Positions 28,413 to 38,780 of a stretch of 64,000 nt of DNA are shown one piece after another (position 1 is the first letter of the stretch; every line of letters begins with the position of its first letter). The notes under the pieces are model-generated. The model did no database searches. It was not told the DNA's origin and worked only from the letters and a program-made list of their open reading frames with translations. The DNA comes from Pirellula sp. SH-Sr6A (lineage in GTDB: Bacteria > Planctomycetota > Planctomycetia > Pirellulales > Pirellulaceae): contig NZ_CP011272.1 of NCBI RefSeq assembly GCF_001610875.1, positions 4,011,988 to 4,075,987 on the forward strand, read 5' to 3'. The position numbers and the translations under genes are program-made.

Positions 28413-29255
28413 TTGAGCGGATTCTTCACACAAGTCCCGCAGTTGAAGGTTTGGCCGCAAGAAACGCGAGGTTTAGCCATCGCTTTTTGGCGAGCTGTAT
28501 TTGCCCTTTGCCTGCTTCTACCGCTCGCGCGACGCGTCAGTTGGAACGCGAGGATGATTCCGATGGCATTCTGCTTTGCGGCTATGAATCTGACCTTCCT
28601 GACCGCAGTTGTTGTCGGCTCACCTGCCAACACGATTTGGCTTCAGAACTTGGCTCCCAGTTGGGTGGTATTGGGAGCGATCTGGATCTTTGGAGATCGG
28701 CCTGTGCTGCGCGATTGGATCATGCTCGGTTTTTGTACCGCAGGGGTCGTGTTCATCCTTGTGATGGAGAATCTCCCCACCGCAGGACAGAAGACTTATC
28801 CCTGGTGGACCTCGCTATTAGCGGTCCTGTCGGGAGTGACGTATGCTGGCGTTATCCTCAGCATACGTTCCATGCCCAAGGAAGATCCAGCTTGGCTGAT
28901 CGCAGTCAATCATATCGTGACGGCACTCGTGGTCGCCCCGTTTGTGATCTGGTTTGGATCCTCGTTGCCGACCGGATCGTTATGGCTCGTCCTCGCGGCG
29001 TTGGGCATCTTTCAATTGGGACTTCCCTACTATCTGTTTGCGCACGGTCTGAAATCCACTCCGAGTCATATCGCGGCACTCATCACCTTGTTGGAGCCGA
29101 TCCTGCTTCCCATCTGGGTGCACTGGACTCGATTCGGGGATCCTGATTACGTTCCGCCCGGTTGGTGGACTTGGGTGGGGGCCGGGTTTATCCTCCTGGG
29201 GCTCATCACTCGCTATGTAACCATTCGCAAACCGGCGCGGAGCGCGACTGCATGA
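28413..29255 (+). CDS. EamA/DMT-family transporter (true N-terminus probably further upstream)
   Basis: A ten-helix drug/metabolite-type transporter with two EamA repeats. TTG 28413 is the only ATG/GTG/TTG in frame at the 5' end, but it cuts the first helix. The frame is open back to TAA 28293-28295 and encodes RWGGLLLVVAAAFLWS before residue 1, which clearly completes helix 1. AGGAG (28316-28320) lies eight bases before ATC 28329, and AGG (28326-28328) lies before ATT 28338, so a rare start codon or a sequence error is likely. Substrate unknown. Its stop overlaps the start of the glycosyltransferase (ATGA). Confidence 0.82.
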   Translation: MSGFFTQVPQLKVWPQETRGLAIAFWRAVFALCLLLPLARRVSWNARMIPMAFCFAAMNLTFLTAVVVGSPANTIWLQNLAPSWVVLGAIWIFGDRPVLRDWIMLGFCTAGVVFILVMENLPTAGQKTYPWWTSLLAVLSGVTYAGVILSIRSMPKEDPAWLIAVNHIVTALVVAPFVIWFGSSLPTGSLWLVLAALGIFQLGLPYYLFAHGLKSTPSHIAALITLLEPILLPIWVHWTRFGDPDYVPPGWWTWVGAGFILLGLITRYVTIRKPARSATA

Positions 29256-30433
29256 GAGTATTGCATATCATCACGCGCATGATCGTTGGGGGGGCACAAG
29301 AGAACACGCTCTTCAACTGTCTGGACTTGGCCCGCCACCATGGTGATCAAGTGCGTTTGCTTACAGGACCGTCACTCGGTTCTGAAGGGGAATTGCTTTC
29401 CCGGTCGGATGTTACCGGAGTGGAAATCGAAACAAGCCCATCGCTCCTCCGCGCCATCCACCCCTACCACGATTGGAGGGCCTATCAAGCTCTGAAACGG
29501 AGCATTCAATCGTGGCGTCCCGACGTCGTCCACACGCATAGTGCCAAGGGGGGATTGCTCGGTCGCGCAGCGGCTTGGCAACTCCGTGTTCCGTGCGTAG
29601 TCCATACGGTGCACGGGGCCCCGTTCCATCCCTACCAAAGCGTGCTCGCACGCAAGTTTTTCATCGCTTGCGAACGATGGGCAGCCAAACGCTGCCACCA
29701 TATGATCTCCGTCGCCGATGCCATGACCGACTTGATGGTCGACGCCAAGGTCGCTGATCGAAGCCAGTTCACGACGATCTACAGTGGGATGGATGTGGAG
29801 CCTTTCTTGACCTCCGGCTCCTGTCGAGACGATACGCGAAAGCGATTGGGGTTCGCAAGCGAAGACATCGTGTTCGGCAAGATTGCGAGATTGTTCCACT
29901 TGAAGGGCCATCAGTATGTCATCGAGGCGGCCCGGCGTATTGGAGACCAATTGCCCCATGCCAAGTTCTTGTTCGTAGGAGATGGTTTGCTCCGCGCGCA
30001 GCTCGAATCCCAAATCGAAGCGGCCGGACTGCGAGATCGATTTGTTTTCACCGGGCTCGTTTCACCCGCCGAGATCCCGGCATTGATCAGCGCGATGGAT
30101 GTCCTGGTTCACGCCTCGCTTCGCGAAGGCTTAGCACGCGCCCTGCCGCAAGCGTTGTTGTCGGGAAAACCGGTGATCAGTTTCAATATCGACGGTGCTC
30201 GTGAGGTGGTCTTGTCAGGTATCACTGGATACCTCACTGCGCCCAAGGACATCAATCAGCTCGCAGACGCTATGCGTGCGCTAGGGTTATCCCCATCGGA
30301 TCGCAAAGCATTTGGCGAGGAAGGGAGAATGCGATTTACGGAGCAATTTCGCCATGAATCGATGACCCGATCCATTCGAGAGCTCTACCAACGCGTCCTT
30401 GCTGGCGCAACCGGTATAACCCGTAGAGGTTGA
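29252..30433 (+). CDS. GT4-type glycosyltransferase
   Basis: From ATG 29252 (ATGA overlap with the transporter stop) the protein has 393 residues and the GT-B fold of family 4. The acceptor-side domain begins MRVLHIITRMIVGGAQEN, with VVHTHSAKGGLLGR and VVHTVHGAPFHP. The nucleotide-sugar domain has FGKIARLFHLKGHQYVIEAA and LFVGDGLLRAQLE. The usual EX7E site is seen as REGLARALPQALLSGKPVIS, where the second Glu is Gln. It transfers a sugar from an activated donor, probably for an envelope polysaccharide; donor and acceptor are unknown. The longer reading from 29162 is not credible because it overlaps the transporter. Confidence 0.9.
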   Translation: MRVLHIITRMIVGGAQENTLFNCLDLARHHGDQVRLLTGPSLGSEGELLSRSDVTGVEIETSPSLLRAIHPYHDWRAYQALKRSIQSWRPDVVHTHSAKGGLLGRAAAWQLRVPCVVHTVHGAPFHPYQSVLARKFFIACERWAAKRCHHMISVADAMTDLMVDAKVADRSQFTTIYSGMDVEPFLTSGSCRDDTRKRLGFASEDIVFGKIARLFHLKGHQYVIEAARRIGDQLPHAKFLFVGDGLLRAQLESQIEAAGLRDRFVFTGLVSPAEIPALISAMDVLVHASLREGLARALPQALLSGKPVISFNIDGAREVVLSGITGYLTAPKDINQLADAMRALGLSPSDRKAFGEEGRMRFTEQFRHESMTRSIRELYQRVLAGATGITRRG

Positions 30434-30539
30434 CAGGATCTAGGGCGTAATCGCTGCGACTTGCTTTGCATCTCCACGCATCATTCTCGGAGTTTGACCT
30501 ACGGTATGCCGTTGCTTCCCCGTCGGGGGGCATGCGTGC

Positions 30540-31835
30540 ATGTTTTGTCCGGAACCTCCGTCGATGCTCCCCACATCCTCCACTCGATGCCTAACGCCCG
30601 TCAGGGTTCTGGAGGATCCGTCGCTTCCCCGATCCGGAGATCCTAATGATCCGAAGGTGGGAGCCATCATCGGGAACCTCTCGATCCTCCAAAAGATCGG
30701 GGGCGGTGGCATGGGTACGGTCTACGAAGCCCATCATCGCCATCTCGATCGACGAGTCGCGATCAAGTTCTTGAAGCAAGATGACGAGAGATCATCAGAC
30801 GCGGCCCTACGATTCGAACGGGAGTATCGATCCGTCGCTCAAATCGATCACCCCAATGTTCTACGCGCCCTCGACGCCGGCCAGTGGCTTGGCGATCGCT
30901 ACCTGGTAACTGAATGGCTCGATGGCCTGGACCTTCATCGCTACATCGAACAATTCGGACCCGTTGAACCAGGCACAGCGATGGAATGGATCCGTCAAGC
31001 GGCATTGGGATTGCAAGCAGCCCATCAGCAAGGACTCATTCATCGCGATGTGAAGCCGTCGAATCTATTCCTTGTTCAGCAGACTCTCATCAAGCTCATC
31101 GACTTTGGAATCGTTCGCCTGTCTCATTCCGATATAAGCTCAACACAAAACGGTCAATTCTTGGGTACCGTCGACTATCTGGCACCAGAACAAGCGACTG
31201 CACCGAATAGTGTCACGGCAGCCTGCGATATTTATAGCCTGGGATGCGTCTGGATCTATCTGCTGTCTGGCAAGCCTCCGTATGCGGACGCCCAGTATCC
31301 TGGGTTCATGCCAAAGCTGAAGGGGCATATGGCCGATACGCCTCCCTGGTTGGATTCCCCAGAATCGAAACGCCTGCCGGCGGGCATGCTCGAATTGCTA
31401 CACACGATGGTTTCCAAACAACCTGAGAATCGCCCCTCGTCCGCAGCCGAACTGGCACGACGAATCGAATCCCTATCGAAGCCGATGAGTATCCCTCACG
31501 GTATGAGTCATTATCGCATCGCGGGTCGATATCGCATTGCCGGACTGCTGACGGCCGCAATCGGTCTCGTCGGTCTCGCGGTTGTCGCATTCGCATCCAT
31601 GGGCTCCCCGCTAAGTGTTGTCGAGTCAAAGGCGCAGCAATCGGCTCCTGATTTGGTCTCCACTAACTCATCGGAAGTGGAAACCGTGGAACAGCCAACT
31701 TCGCACGAAAACCGATCTGAGGGCGGTGTTCAAACGGTTCGTAGCCAAGTTCGAAGCGTCAAAATGAATCCGCACTCGTCGAAATCCACTTGGTCGGGGT
31801 TACCCCATACTTCGTTGCAGGAGTCATCGGAATGA
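30540..31835 (+). CDS. Membrane-anchored Ser/Thr protein kinase (PknB-like)
   Basis: The 431-residue Hanks-type kinase has the Gly-loop IGGGGMGTVYEA (53-64), catalytic Lys76 (VAIKFL), HRDVKPSNL (168-176), DFG (188-190) and APEQ (215-218), so it should be active. A single membrane helix lies at about 334-353 and is followed by a short Ser/Glu-rich tail of about 75 residues with no recognised sensor domain. Its stop overlaps the start of an FHA-GGDEF protein (ATGA at 31832-31835), so the two are translationally coupled. No good ribosome site precedes ATG 30540. Confidence 0.9.
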   Translation: MFCPEPPSMLPTSSTRCLTPVRVLEDPSLPRSGDPNDPKVGAIIGNLSILQKIGGGGMGTVYEAHHRHLDRRVAIKFLKQDDERSSDAALRFEREYRSVAQIDHPNVLRALDAGQWLGDRYLVTEWLDGLDLHRYIEQFGPVEPGTAMEWIRQAALGLQAAHQQGLIHRDVKPSNLFLVQQTLIKLIDFGIVRLSHSDISSTQNGQFLGTVDYLAPEQATAPNSVTAACDIYSLGCVWIYLLSGKPPYADAQYPGFMPKLKGHMADTPPWLDSPESKRLPAGMLELLHTMVSKQPENRPSSAAELARRIESLSKPMSIPHGMSHYRIAGRYRIAGLLTAAIGLVGLAVVAFASMGSPLSVVESKAQQSAPDLVSTNSSEVETVEQPTSHENRSEGGVQTVRSQVRSVKMNPHSSKSTWSGLPHTSLQESSE

Positions 31836-32773
31836 GCCTTTTGTCCACTCGCATTTCGAACACGTTTGCAATGCCTCTTCCAGCAGGTGCAAACTGCAAA
31901 GGCTTGCTCGTCAAGATCCACCCCATGGAGTGGATGGAAAAGCCATCGGAGATTCCCAGCGCGGGACTCATCATCGGGCGAGATGACGCCTGCGACTTGA
32001 AACTCCTGGATGACTCGGTTTCTCGGCGCCATGCGAGATTGCGATACGAAGGTCCGATGATCTGCGTCGATGATTTGGATAGTACCAATGGCGTCTTCGT
32101 CAATGAGCAACGCGTTCATGGATCCAAGTCCTTGGAGGCTGGAGATCGTATTCGATTCGGCAATCAGATCTTCAAGTTGGTTACGGAAGAAGGCTTCGAG
32201 CTGCAGTATCACGAGGTTATCTACAAGATGATGACAACCGATGCGCTGACTCAAGTTTACAACCGTCGATTCTTTCTCGACTCCCTTGAACGAGAATTAC
32301 AACAATCGCAACGAGGCCTCCAGTCCTTTGCATTGCTCCTCCTCGATCTGGACCGTTTCAAATCCATCAATGATCAACACGGACATCTTGCGGGAGATCG
32401 GGTTCTGTGCGAGTTCGCCCGACGCGCGCGGTCTGTACTGCGATCTGGCGAAATACTCGCTCGCTATGGAGGCGAAGAGTTTGCGCTTCTTTGTGTACCC
32501 GCCGATGAAGAGCAGGCAGCTGCAGTCGGGGAACGTATCCGAGCTGCCGTCGCGGCAACTCCTGTTGATTTTGAATCGATTGAGATTCCTGTCACCGTCA
32601 GTATCGGAGTCGCTTGCTATCACTCTGTCGATACGTGTGACTCTGCAACCCTTATTCAGCAAGCGGACGAACAGCTTTATCGCGCCAAAGAAAATGGCCG
32701 CGATCAGGTCTGTGTGCGTAGCGCTGCACCATCCCCAGTCCGCTTCCAAACTTCTATTCAAGAATCTATTTAA
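31832..32773 (+). CDS. FHA-GGDEF protein, probable diguanylate cyclase
   Basis: From ATG 31832 the protein has 313 residues. An FHA domain spans about 43-115 with the phosphothreonine-binding landmarks GR (49-50), SRRH (64-67) and STNG (84-87). A GGDEF domain spans about 135-300 with DALTQVYNRRFF, LDLDRFKSINDQHGH and active-site GGEEF (213-217), a catalytically competent variant. The inhibitory I-site position reads RSGE where RxxD is expected, so product inhibition may be lost. It makes c-di-GMP from GTP. Coupled to the kinase upstream, its FHA domain may bind a phosphothreonine made by that kinase (inference). No membrane segment. Confidence 0.92.
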   Translation: MSLLSTRISNTFAMPLPAGANCKGLLVKIHPMEWMEKPSEIPSAGLIIGRDDACDLKLLDDSVSRRHARLRYEGPMICVDDLDSTNGVFVNEQRVHGSKSLEAGDRIRFGNQIFKLVTEEGFELQYHEVIYKMMTTDALTQVYNRRFFLDSLERELQQSQRGLQSFALLLLDLDRFKSINDQHGHLAGDRVLCEFARRARSVLRSGEILARYGGEEFALLCVPADEEQAAAVGERIRAAVAATPVDFESIEIPVTVSIGVACYHSVDTCDSATLIQQADEQLYRAKENGRDQVCVRSAAPSPVRFQTSIQESI

Positions 32774-32787
32774 GTCTCCCCGGTGAA

Positions 32788-34065
32788 ATGATGAAGAGAT
32801 ATGTCTGTTCGCTTGCTCTGGCCTGCTTGGTTGGACTCGGTCTGCATGGAAAACTGCACGCCGACTTTACGGCGATTGCCGGATGGGATTCTCAACTCTT
32901 TCCTTCCTACCTAATCGCCTCTGCAGCATCCAGAACCGCCATCTTCGAAATCGGCGACGATCACTTGGGCGATCCCAACGGTTTGCTTGGGGTCGAGGTG
33001 ACCGCACCTCGCAACAATACGCCCATCCAGGTGACCATTGAATGCGAGGACTTTATGCAAACAAGTCACTACATTGGCGTTCTGCCGAACAAGGGGGAGG
33101 CCTACTCGGTTTTTCCGAAGATCAAGTATCGTTTTGACCGATTGAGCCAATGCGATCAAGCAACTCCAGCAACCGTCACCTTCACCGTCAAACTCGGTGA
33201 TTCCATTGCCGAAGAGCAATCCTCCACACTCACCTTTCGGTCTGTCAACGACTGTCCGATCCGGGTCGCGGCCGGAGAGGAAGGATTGGATACCAGTCCT
33301 ACCATTGCCGCCTATGTGAATGAGCAGCATCCATTTCTCGATAAACTGCTGCGAGAAGCATTGGATATCGGAGTTGTGGATAAATTCACGGGCTACCAGA
33401 TCTCGGAGGATGAGGTCATCCGGCAAACATACGCGGTATGGGATCTGCTCGTCGCTCGGGATGTTCGATACAGCAGCGTCACAACGACAGTTGCCGAATC
33501 GGACGAAGTGGCCAGTCAAAACATTCGCCTGCTCGAGCAAACGATTAATAATCAGCAAGCGAATTGTGTCGATGGTTCGGTCTTGATGGTGTCGATGCTT
33601 CGAAAGATCGATATCGACGCAGTGCTCATTCTCGTTCCGGGGCACTGCTATGTCGGAGTCTATCTCGATCCCGCTCGATCGAAGTTGTTGGGATTGGAAA
33701 CGACCTTGATGGGCGAATCGTTGGATTGGCCGGAGGAAGTACCCGAAGGTCTTGAGAATGCGGTAGCGGAAGACTGCCAAGACGAATATTCATGGCCGAG
33801 TTTCGTTCAAGCCTTGGAGGTTGGGACAAAGCATATTCTGGATCATGCGAAGCAGTTTGAGTCGGATATGGACTATCGCGTGATTCATGTTGGAGATGCA
33901 CGAAAGATTGGGATTCTCCCCATTCCCTATCGAGGCCAGGAAGAATTCCTAGCCATCGATTTCACATCCACGGACACCGAAGCGAGCGACACCACCGCGG
34001 ACGAAGAGATGGCGTCGGAAGAAGAAGATTCGAATGAGGATTTCGAAGAAGACGACGAAGAATAA
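32788..34065 (+). CDS. Exported transglutaminase-like cysteine protein with acidic tail
   Basis: 425 residues starting 14 bases after the GGDEF gene. A signal peptide is present (CSLALACLVGLGLHGKLHA). A core resembling the transglutaminase/papain-like fold contains Cys260 in NQQANCVDGSVLMVSML and His286 in LVPGHCYVGVYLD, the spacing expected for a Cys-His pair; an upstream segment RDVRYSSV fits the same family. The last 40 residues are strongly acidic (Glu/Asp-rich). Likely a periplasmic hydrolase or structural relative. Substrate unknown, and the link to the kinase/GGDEF pair rests only on operon position. Confidence 0.78.
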   Translation: MMKRYVCSLALACLVGLGLHGKLHADFTAIAGWDSQLFPSYLIASAASRTAIFEIGDDHLGDPNGLLGVEVTAPRNNTPIQVTIECEDFMQTSHYIGVLPNKGEAYSVFPKIKYRFDRLSQCDQATPATVTFTVKLGDSIAEEQSSTLTFRSVNDCPIRVAAGEEGLDTSPTIAAYVNEQHPFLDKLLREALDIGVVDKFTGYQISEDEVIRQTYAVWDLLVARDVRYSSVTTTVAESDEVASQNIRLLEQTINNQQANCVDGSVLMVSMLRKIDIDAVLILVPGHCYVGVYLDPARSKLLGLETTLMGESLDWPEEVPEGLENAVAEDCQDEYSWPSFVQALEVGTKHILDHAKQFESDMDYRVIHVGDARKIGILPIPYRGQEEFLAIDFTSTDTEASDTTADEEMASEEEDSNEDFEEDDEE

Positions 34066-34092
34066 AGTCTAGATCGAATTAACGATTGCGGA

Positions 34093-35529
34093 TCATTTGC
34101 CGAGTCGGTCGAGTACATTCTTCGTGATCTGCTCGACGGTGGGGTCCTTGCCCTTGAGCCCGTGCGCCCAATCGGTGCTTCCTGTGGTTACGACCGTTCC
34201 GCCGCGCGTGTAGGTGCCTAGCACGGCGGCCCCCACACGATCTTTCGGAAACCGGTCATACCAGAACGCATCGTCGGGCGCCCAAGTAGCGGGACAGGTT
34301 CCGAGAATGGTGAAGTCTTTCGGGGTGCCGTCGCTTCCGGTAGGAAACGGGAGGCCATCACGCCATTCCATTTCGCAGCCGTCGCATTCGTAACCGACGA
34401 TCGTGTCTTTGCCACCGAATCGCGATCCTCTGGCCAAACCTGTTCCCGCAAATAGCCAGTGATCCGGTCGGTGGACTTCATACGAAGCAGGACCGTCCAT
34501 CCATTGCCCGTGGCTCTTGTGATAGCCGCCCCATAGAAAGCCAACACCGGTGAGCTGGTTCTCCGGGCGTTGCACTAAGTGATGACTCCATAGGGTGCTA
34601 AGCAATCGTTCTTTGTCGGTGCGATAGTGCGGGTCCACGTTGTACCACTGCTTCCAGCAAGTCAACGCTTTGCCATCCTCTTCGCTTCGGACTTGCCAGC
34701 AGCAAGTATTGCCGCTGAAGAATGCGACATTTCCGCCTTTCCCGATGAATGCCTCGAGGTGGTCGCGCATCGGGGACGACCAGTATTCATCATGCCCCAC
34801 GCTTAAAACCAGTTTGTAGTGTTCCAGCATCTCGGGATGGAATTCAAGATCCGCGTTGGTAGCGAATTCCAAGGTGTATCCATTTGTTTCGGCCCAACGA
34901 ACAAACGGGCCTTCCCAGTTCTCGAACTGAGACTGAATGGGGCGAGAAAAGGAAACGCGATGTCCTTGAAGACCGTCGCGGTCGTGATAGGCGTATAAAC
35001 TATGCCCGCCCCAGTTGGTATAGGCGTTGTAGGTATTGGTCGCAAACTGCAGAAGAATCTTGCTCGTCGTGCCCGGTTGAGCAGCTCGCACGACGAAGAA
35101 GCAAGTCGTTTGGATGGGTTTGTCTGGCGTTTGAGCGTTGGGGGCTGCAAACGTAACGCGGTAATAGCCCGATCGCCAGTCTTGCGGAATGGTGAGCGAG
35201 TGGGAGGCTGGCCAGCCACATCCGTGGGAGGACGCGCGATCGGGAATAGGGCGTCGCTGCATCGCGATCCCCTCCACGCTCTGCACGAGTTCGTCGGTGG
35301 CTCCCAGGCGATGAACCGTCAGCTTGGACGTGGGCTCGCTCGAGGAAAGGTGCAACGAAATGCTTTCCCCGGGCTTCACGCTCAGGGAATCAGGATAGGC
35401 GAAGAGATAAGGCGTTCGCGGCTCGGCTTGATCGGCAACAAGATACGGAGCGAATGAAGCCTGCAGCGCGAAAGCGCCTGCGAATAGAGAGAGCATTCTA
35501 CGGCGATAGAGCATGGCGAGGACCTTCAT
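34093..35529 (-). CDS. Exported protein with N,N-dimethylformamidase beta-subunit-like C-terminal domain
   Basis: From ATG 35529 the protein has 478 residues. It opens with MKVLAMLYRRRMLSLFAGAF, a signal peptide with consecutive Arg, followed by a beta-rich domain (PGESISLHLSSSEPTSKLTV) and the DMFase-type region: NTYNAYTNWGGHSLY, LVLSVGHDEYWSSPMRD, NVAFFSGNTCCWQVR, and TGVGFLWGGYHKSHG. These match the large subunit of N,N-dimethylformamidase and its many exported relatives of unknown substrate. The open frame extends 101 residues further upstream into the divergent promoter region, but that part is Arg-rich and unlike any domain, so I leave it out. Divergent from the PSCyt1 gene, with 195 bases between them. 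Confidence 0.85.
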   Translation of the reverse strand: MKVLAMLYRRRMLSLFAGAFALQASFAPYLVADQAEPRTPYLFAYPDSLSVKPGESISLHLSSSEPTSKLTVHRLGATDELVQSVEGIAMQRRPIPDRASSHGCGWPASHSLTIPQDWRSGYYRVTFAAPNAQTPDKPIQTTCFFVVRAAQPGTTSKILLQFATNTYNAYTNWGGHSLYAYHDRDGLQGHRVSFSRPIQSQFENWEGPFVRWAETNGYTLEFATNADLEFHPEMLEHYKLVLSVGHDEYWSSPMRDHLEAFIGKGGNVAFFSGNTCCWQVRSEEDGKALTCWKQWYNVDPHYRTDKERLLSTLWSHHLVQRPENQLTGVGFLWGGYHKSHGQWMDGPASYEVHRPDHWLFAGTGLARGSRFGGKDTIVGYECDGCEMEWRDGLPFPTGSDGTPKDFTILGTCPATWAPDDAFWYDRFPKDRVGAAVLGTYTRGGTVVTTGSTDWAHGLKGKDPTVEQITKNVLDRLGK

Positions 35530-35724
35530 TCGGAGAGGGAGTTTATGGGGAGGGTAGGAGCGGCGGGCATTCGGGCTTCGACAGATTGTACCTGTCGAAT
35601 GTCGGATCCGTGCAGTAGGGCCTCGCTGCCGACGGTTTCGGACCCGAAAAGATTGCCTCGAACCCCCACGTCTATTAGGATAACGATGCCTTCCTCGCCT
35701 CCCCCCGCAGAATGAATCCAGGCC

Positions 35725-38700
35725 ATGTTTGGTTCGAATACCCGTTCCCTCCGATTTGTTTTCGTCTTGTTCTTGTGCTGCTGGGACCGAACCGTGGGCC
35801 AAGATGTAGGGGCCGCGGAGGTTGACTACCAAAAGGACATTGCACCTCTCCTAGCTGAACATTGCACCCATTGCCATGGAGTGGATGAAGGATCTCGGCA
35901 AGGTGGATTGCGTCTCGATCGCCGCGAAGATGCCTTGCGGGGAGGAGATTCCGGGAAACATGCGATCGCGCTGGCAGATGTTGACCAGAGCGAAATTTTG
36001 CGACGCATCTTGTCCACGGATCCGGACGAAGTCATGCCACCCCCGAGCGAGAAGAAACCGGTTGGGCCGGAAGGGGTAGCCAAGTTGAAGGAGTGGATTC
36101 GCCAGGGGGCAGCCTACGATACCCATTGGTCCTTTACCCCGCCCACCAAAAAGCCTTTACCCGGTAAACCAGACGAGGGTCCCGTCGATTCCTTTGTGAA
36201 TCACCAGCTCCGATCGAAGAACTGGATCTCCACTCCGAAAGCTTCGAAAGAGGAATTGGTACGCCGCGTCTATCTGGATCTCATCGGGCTTCCTCCTAGC
36301 CCCGAAGAGTTGGCAACGGCTGTCGGCGAGCCTCTGGAATCGACCGTGGACGCTCTTTTGCAGAGCGATCGCTTTGGGGAGAAGTGGGGGCGATTGTGGT
36401 TGGATTTGGCGAGATACTCCGACACCAATGGATACGAAAAGGATTTGCAACGCGATCAGTGGATGTATCGCGATTGGGTCATCGATGCCTTTAATCACGA
36501 CATGCCCTACGACCGCTTTGTGATCGAACAGATCGCTGGTGATCTGCTTCCAAATGCAACGCAATCCCAGATGATCGCCACCGGGTTCTTGCGCAATAGC
36601 ATGATCAACGAAGAGGGGGCGATCGTCCCCGAACAATTCCGCATGGTGGAAATGTTCGATCGTATCGACTGCGTTGGAAAAGCGGTGCTGGGATTAACCA
36701 CTCAGTGCGCCCAATGCCATACGCACAAGTTCGATCCGATTACGCACCACGAGTACTTTGGAATGTTCGCTTACTTGAACAATTCCTACGAGGCTCAGTC
36801 GTGGGTCTACACTGACGATCAGCAAAAAGAAATTGCGAATATCGAACAGAAGCTAAACGAGATCGACGCAAAAGTTCGGGAAAAGCACCCTGATTGGCAA
36901 ACAGAACTGGGGCGGTGGCGCGAGGAATGGGTCTCGAAGCAGGCGAAATGGAGTTTCCCCAGCTTTCATCAATTGGAGAGCATAAGCGGATTGAACCATC
37001 CCACCCAAGAACCCGATCACTCGATCTTGATGAAGGGGCATACGAGCGGCGATATTTTCTTCGTGTCCAAGCCTGAGGCTCAAAAGATAACGGGATTGCG
37101 AATCGAGCTTCTCACCCATTTCGATTTCCCCCATACGGGACCAGGGCGGAGCAAGCTTGGGACATGGGGCATCCACGAAATCGAACTCTTCACCAAGGGG
37201 GCGGATGGAAAGGAGTGGGTCAAGCACAAACTCGTTCAGCCTGTTGCCGATTTTTCCAATGAGGAACAGAAGAGTGCGGATGGAAAGAAGGCGACGGGCC
37301 CCGTGACTTATTTGGTCGATGGCACCGATGACACCACTTGGACGGCGGACCGAGGAGTCGGCAGACGTAATCAACCCTCGGTGGCGGTGATGCGATTGGA
37401 GACCCCGATCGAGTTGACTGCCGGGACGGAGATCAAGATTGCGATGCGCATGTCCGACATGGTGGGCTGCTGCCGTTGGAGTTTTACCGATGCATTGGAA
37501 CCAACGGTTGCACCGATTGATTATGCTGCACAATTGGCGATGGGAGTGCAGGATCGAGATTGGAGCGATGCGGAAAAGTCGGTTGTCTTTCGCGCTTGGG
37601 CCAAATCGGTTCCGGAGTGGGGCGAACTACTCGGGGAAGTGGAAGCTCTTTGGAAGAAGTTCCCGGTCGCGGCCACGTCGATTCTCCATCTGCACGAGCG
37701 CCCGTCTCGCGATCCAAGGATCACCAAGATATTGGATCGTGGCAATTGGGATCAGCCGACTGTACCGATCGAGCCCCATGTACCTGCCGCATTCCATCCA
37801 TTGCCGAAGGGAGAGCCGAACAATCGATTGGGCTTTGCCAAGTGGCTTGTTGCGCCCGAGTCGCCGTTTGCAGCCCGCGTCGCGGTCAACCGAGTATGGC
37901 AGGCCTTGTTTGGGGAAGGGTTGTTGGAGACCCCCGATGACTTTGGAGTGCGTGCTCCTTTACCGGAATATCGCGATCTCCTTGATTGGCTGGCTGTCGA
38001 TTTCATGGAACAAGGCTGGAGCCATAAGAAATTGATTCGCCAGATGGTCTTGAGCGAAACGTACCAGCGATCCTCCAAGGGGGCGGGATCTTTGCGAGAA
38101 GATGATCCACGCAATCGATGGCTTGCTCGAGGGCCCCGATTTCGGGCGGAGGCGGAAGTGGTACGAGATATTGCACTCAGTGTATCGGGATTGATCCATC
38201 ACAAGATGGGAGGTCCGAGCGTGATACCACCCGTGCCCCAAAGCGTCCTGGATTACAACTACACGTACCCGAGCTATTGGAAGGCGGCGGAGGGACCGGA
38301 GCGATATCGACGCACGGTGTATGGATTCCGCAAGCGGTCCATGCCGGATCCGGTCGCATCGACGTTCGACGCGCCCAATGGGGACTTGTCCTGCGCTCGG
38401 CGTGTTCGATCCAATACACCTTTGGCGGCACTCACAGGGCTAAATGAAACCATTTTTGTGGAAGCGGCCAGAGCGCTTGCCTTGCGAATTCTTCGCGAGG
38501 GTGGTGAGAACGATCGTCAAAGAATCGAACGCGCTTTCCTACTTTGCATTTCGCGTCTTCCGTCGAGCGACGAGTCTCGCGTCATCGAGCAATTATTGGA
38601 ATCCCAACGAAAGCGATTGGCCGAAGGGTGGGTGAACGCAAAAGAAATCGCGACGGGAGATGCGGGTGTCGCTCCCGCACTTCCACCGAACACAACGCCT

Positions 38701-38772
38701 CAAGATGCCGCGGCTTGGACTGTCGTTAGCCGGGTCCTTCTCAACCTCGATGAAACCATTACGAAGAATTAG
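35725..38772 (+). CDS. Planctomycete cytochrome protein: PSCyt1 + DUF1549 + DUF1553 (PSD1)
   Basis: The 1015-residue protein has a signal peptide, a single heme c motif CTHCH (47-51) in the PSCyt1 domain with the landmarks [14 protein letters not shown] and [12 protein letters not shown], a DUF1549 domain ([47 protein letters not shown]), a central carbohydrate-binding-like insert (around 410-620) and a C-terminal DUF1553 domain ([35 protein letters not shown]). Such proteins are greatly expanded in planctomycetes and often sit beside DUF1501 and sulfatase genes. They are thought to act in periplasmic polysaccharide-related oxidation or uptake, but this is not proven. Paired with the next gene, eight bases away. 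Confidence 0.94.
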   Translation: MFGSNTRSLRFVFVLFLCCWDRTVGQDVGAAEVDYQKDIAPLLAEHCTHCHGVDEGSRQGGLRLDRREDALRGGDSGKHAIALADVDQSEILRRILSTDPDEVMPPPSEKKPVGPEGVAKLKEWIRQGAAYDTHWSFTPPTKKPLPGKPDEGPVDSFVNHQLRSKNWISTPKASKEELVRRVYLDLIGLPPSPEELATAVGEPLESTVDALLQSDRFGEKWGRLWLDLARYSDTNGYEKDLQRDQWMYRDWVIDAFNHDMPYDRFVIEQIAGDLLPNATQSQMIATGFLRNSMINEEGAIVPEQFRMVEMFDRIDCVGKAVLGLTTQCAQCHTHKFDPITHHEYFGMFAYLNNSYEAQSWVYTDDQQKEIANIEQKLNEIDAKVREKHPDWQTELGRWREEWVSKQAKWSFPSFHQLESISGLNHPTQEPDHSILMKGHTSGDIFFVSKPEAQKITGLRIELLTHFDFPHTGPGRSKLGTWGIHEIELFTKGADGKEWVKHKLVQPVADFSNEEQKSADGKKATGPVTYLVDGTDDTTWTADRGVGRRNQPSVAVMRLETPIELTAGTEIKIAMRMSDMVGCCRWSFTDALEPTVAPIDYAAQLAMGVQDRDWSDAEKSVVFRAWAKSVPEWGELLGEVEALWKKFPVAATSILHLHERPSRDPRITKILDRGNWDQPTVPIEPHVPAAFHPLPKGEPNNRLGFAKWLVAPESPFAARVAVNRVWQALFGEGLLETPDDFGVRAPLPEYRDLLDWLAVDFMEQGWSHKKLIRQMVLSETYQRSSKGAGSLREDDPRNRWLARGPRFRAEAEVVRDIALSVSGLIHHKMGGPSVIPPVPQSVLDYNYTYPSYWKAAEGPERYRRTVYGFRKRSMPDPVASTFDAPNGDLSCARRVRSNTPLAALTGLNETIFVEAARALALRILREGGENDRQRIERAFLLCISRLPSSDESRVIEQLLESQRKRLAEGWVNAKEIATGDAGVAPALPPNTTPQDAAAWTVVSRVLLNLDETITKN

Positions 38773-38780
38773 GCTCCAGC

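Noticed and set aside
34066-34092. Bidirectional terminator between the convergent genes
   Set aside because: Only 27 bases separate the stops and no stem with a T-run is present.
35530-35832. N-terminal extension of the dimethylformamidase-like protein
   Set aside because: Arg-rich, lies upstream of a clear signal peptide and overlaps the divergent PSCyt1 gene start.
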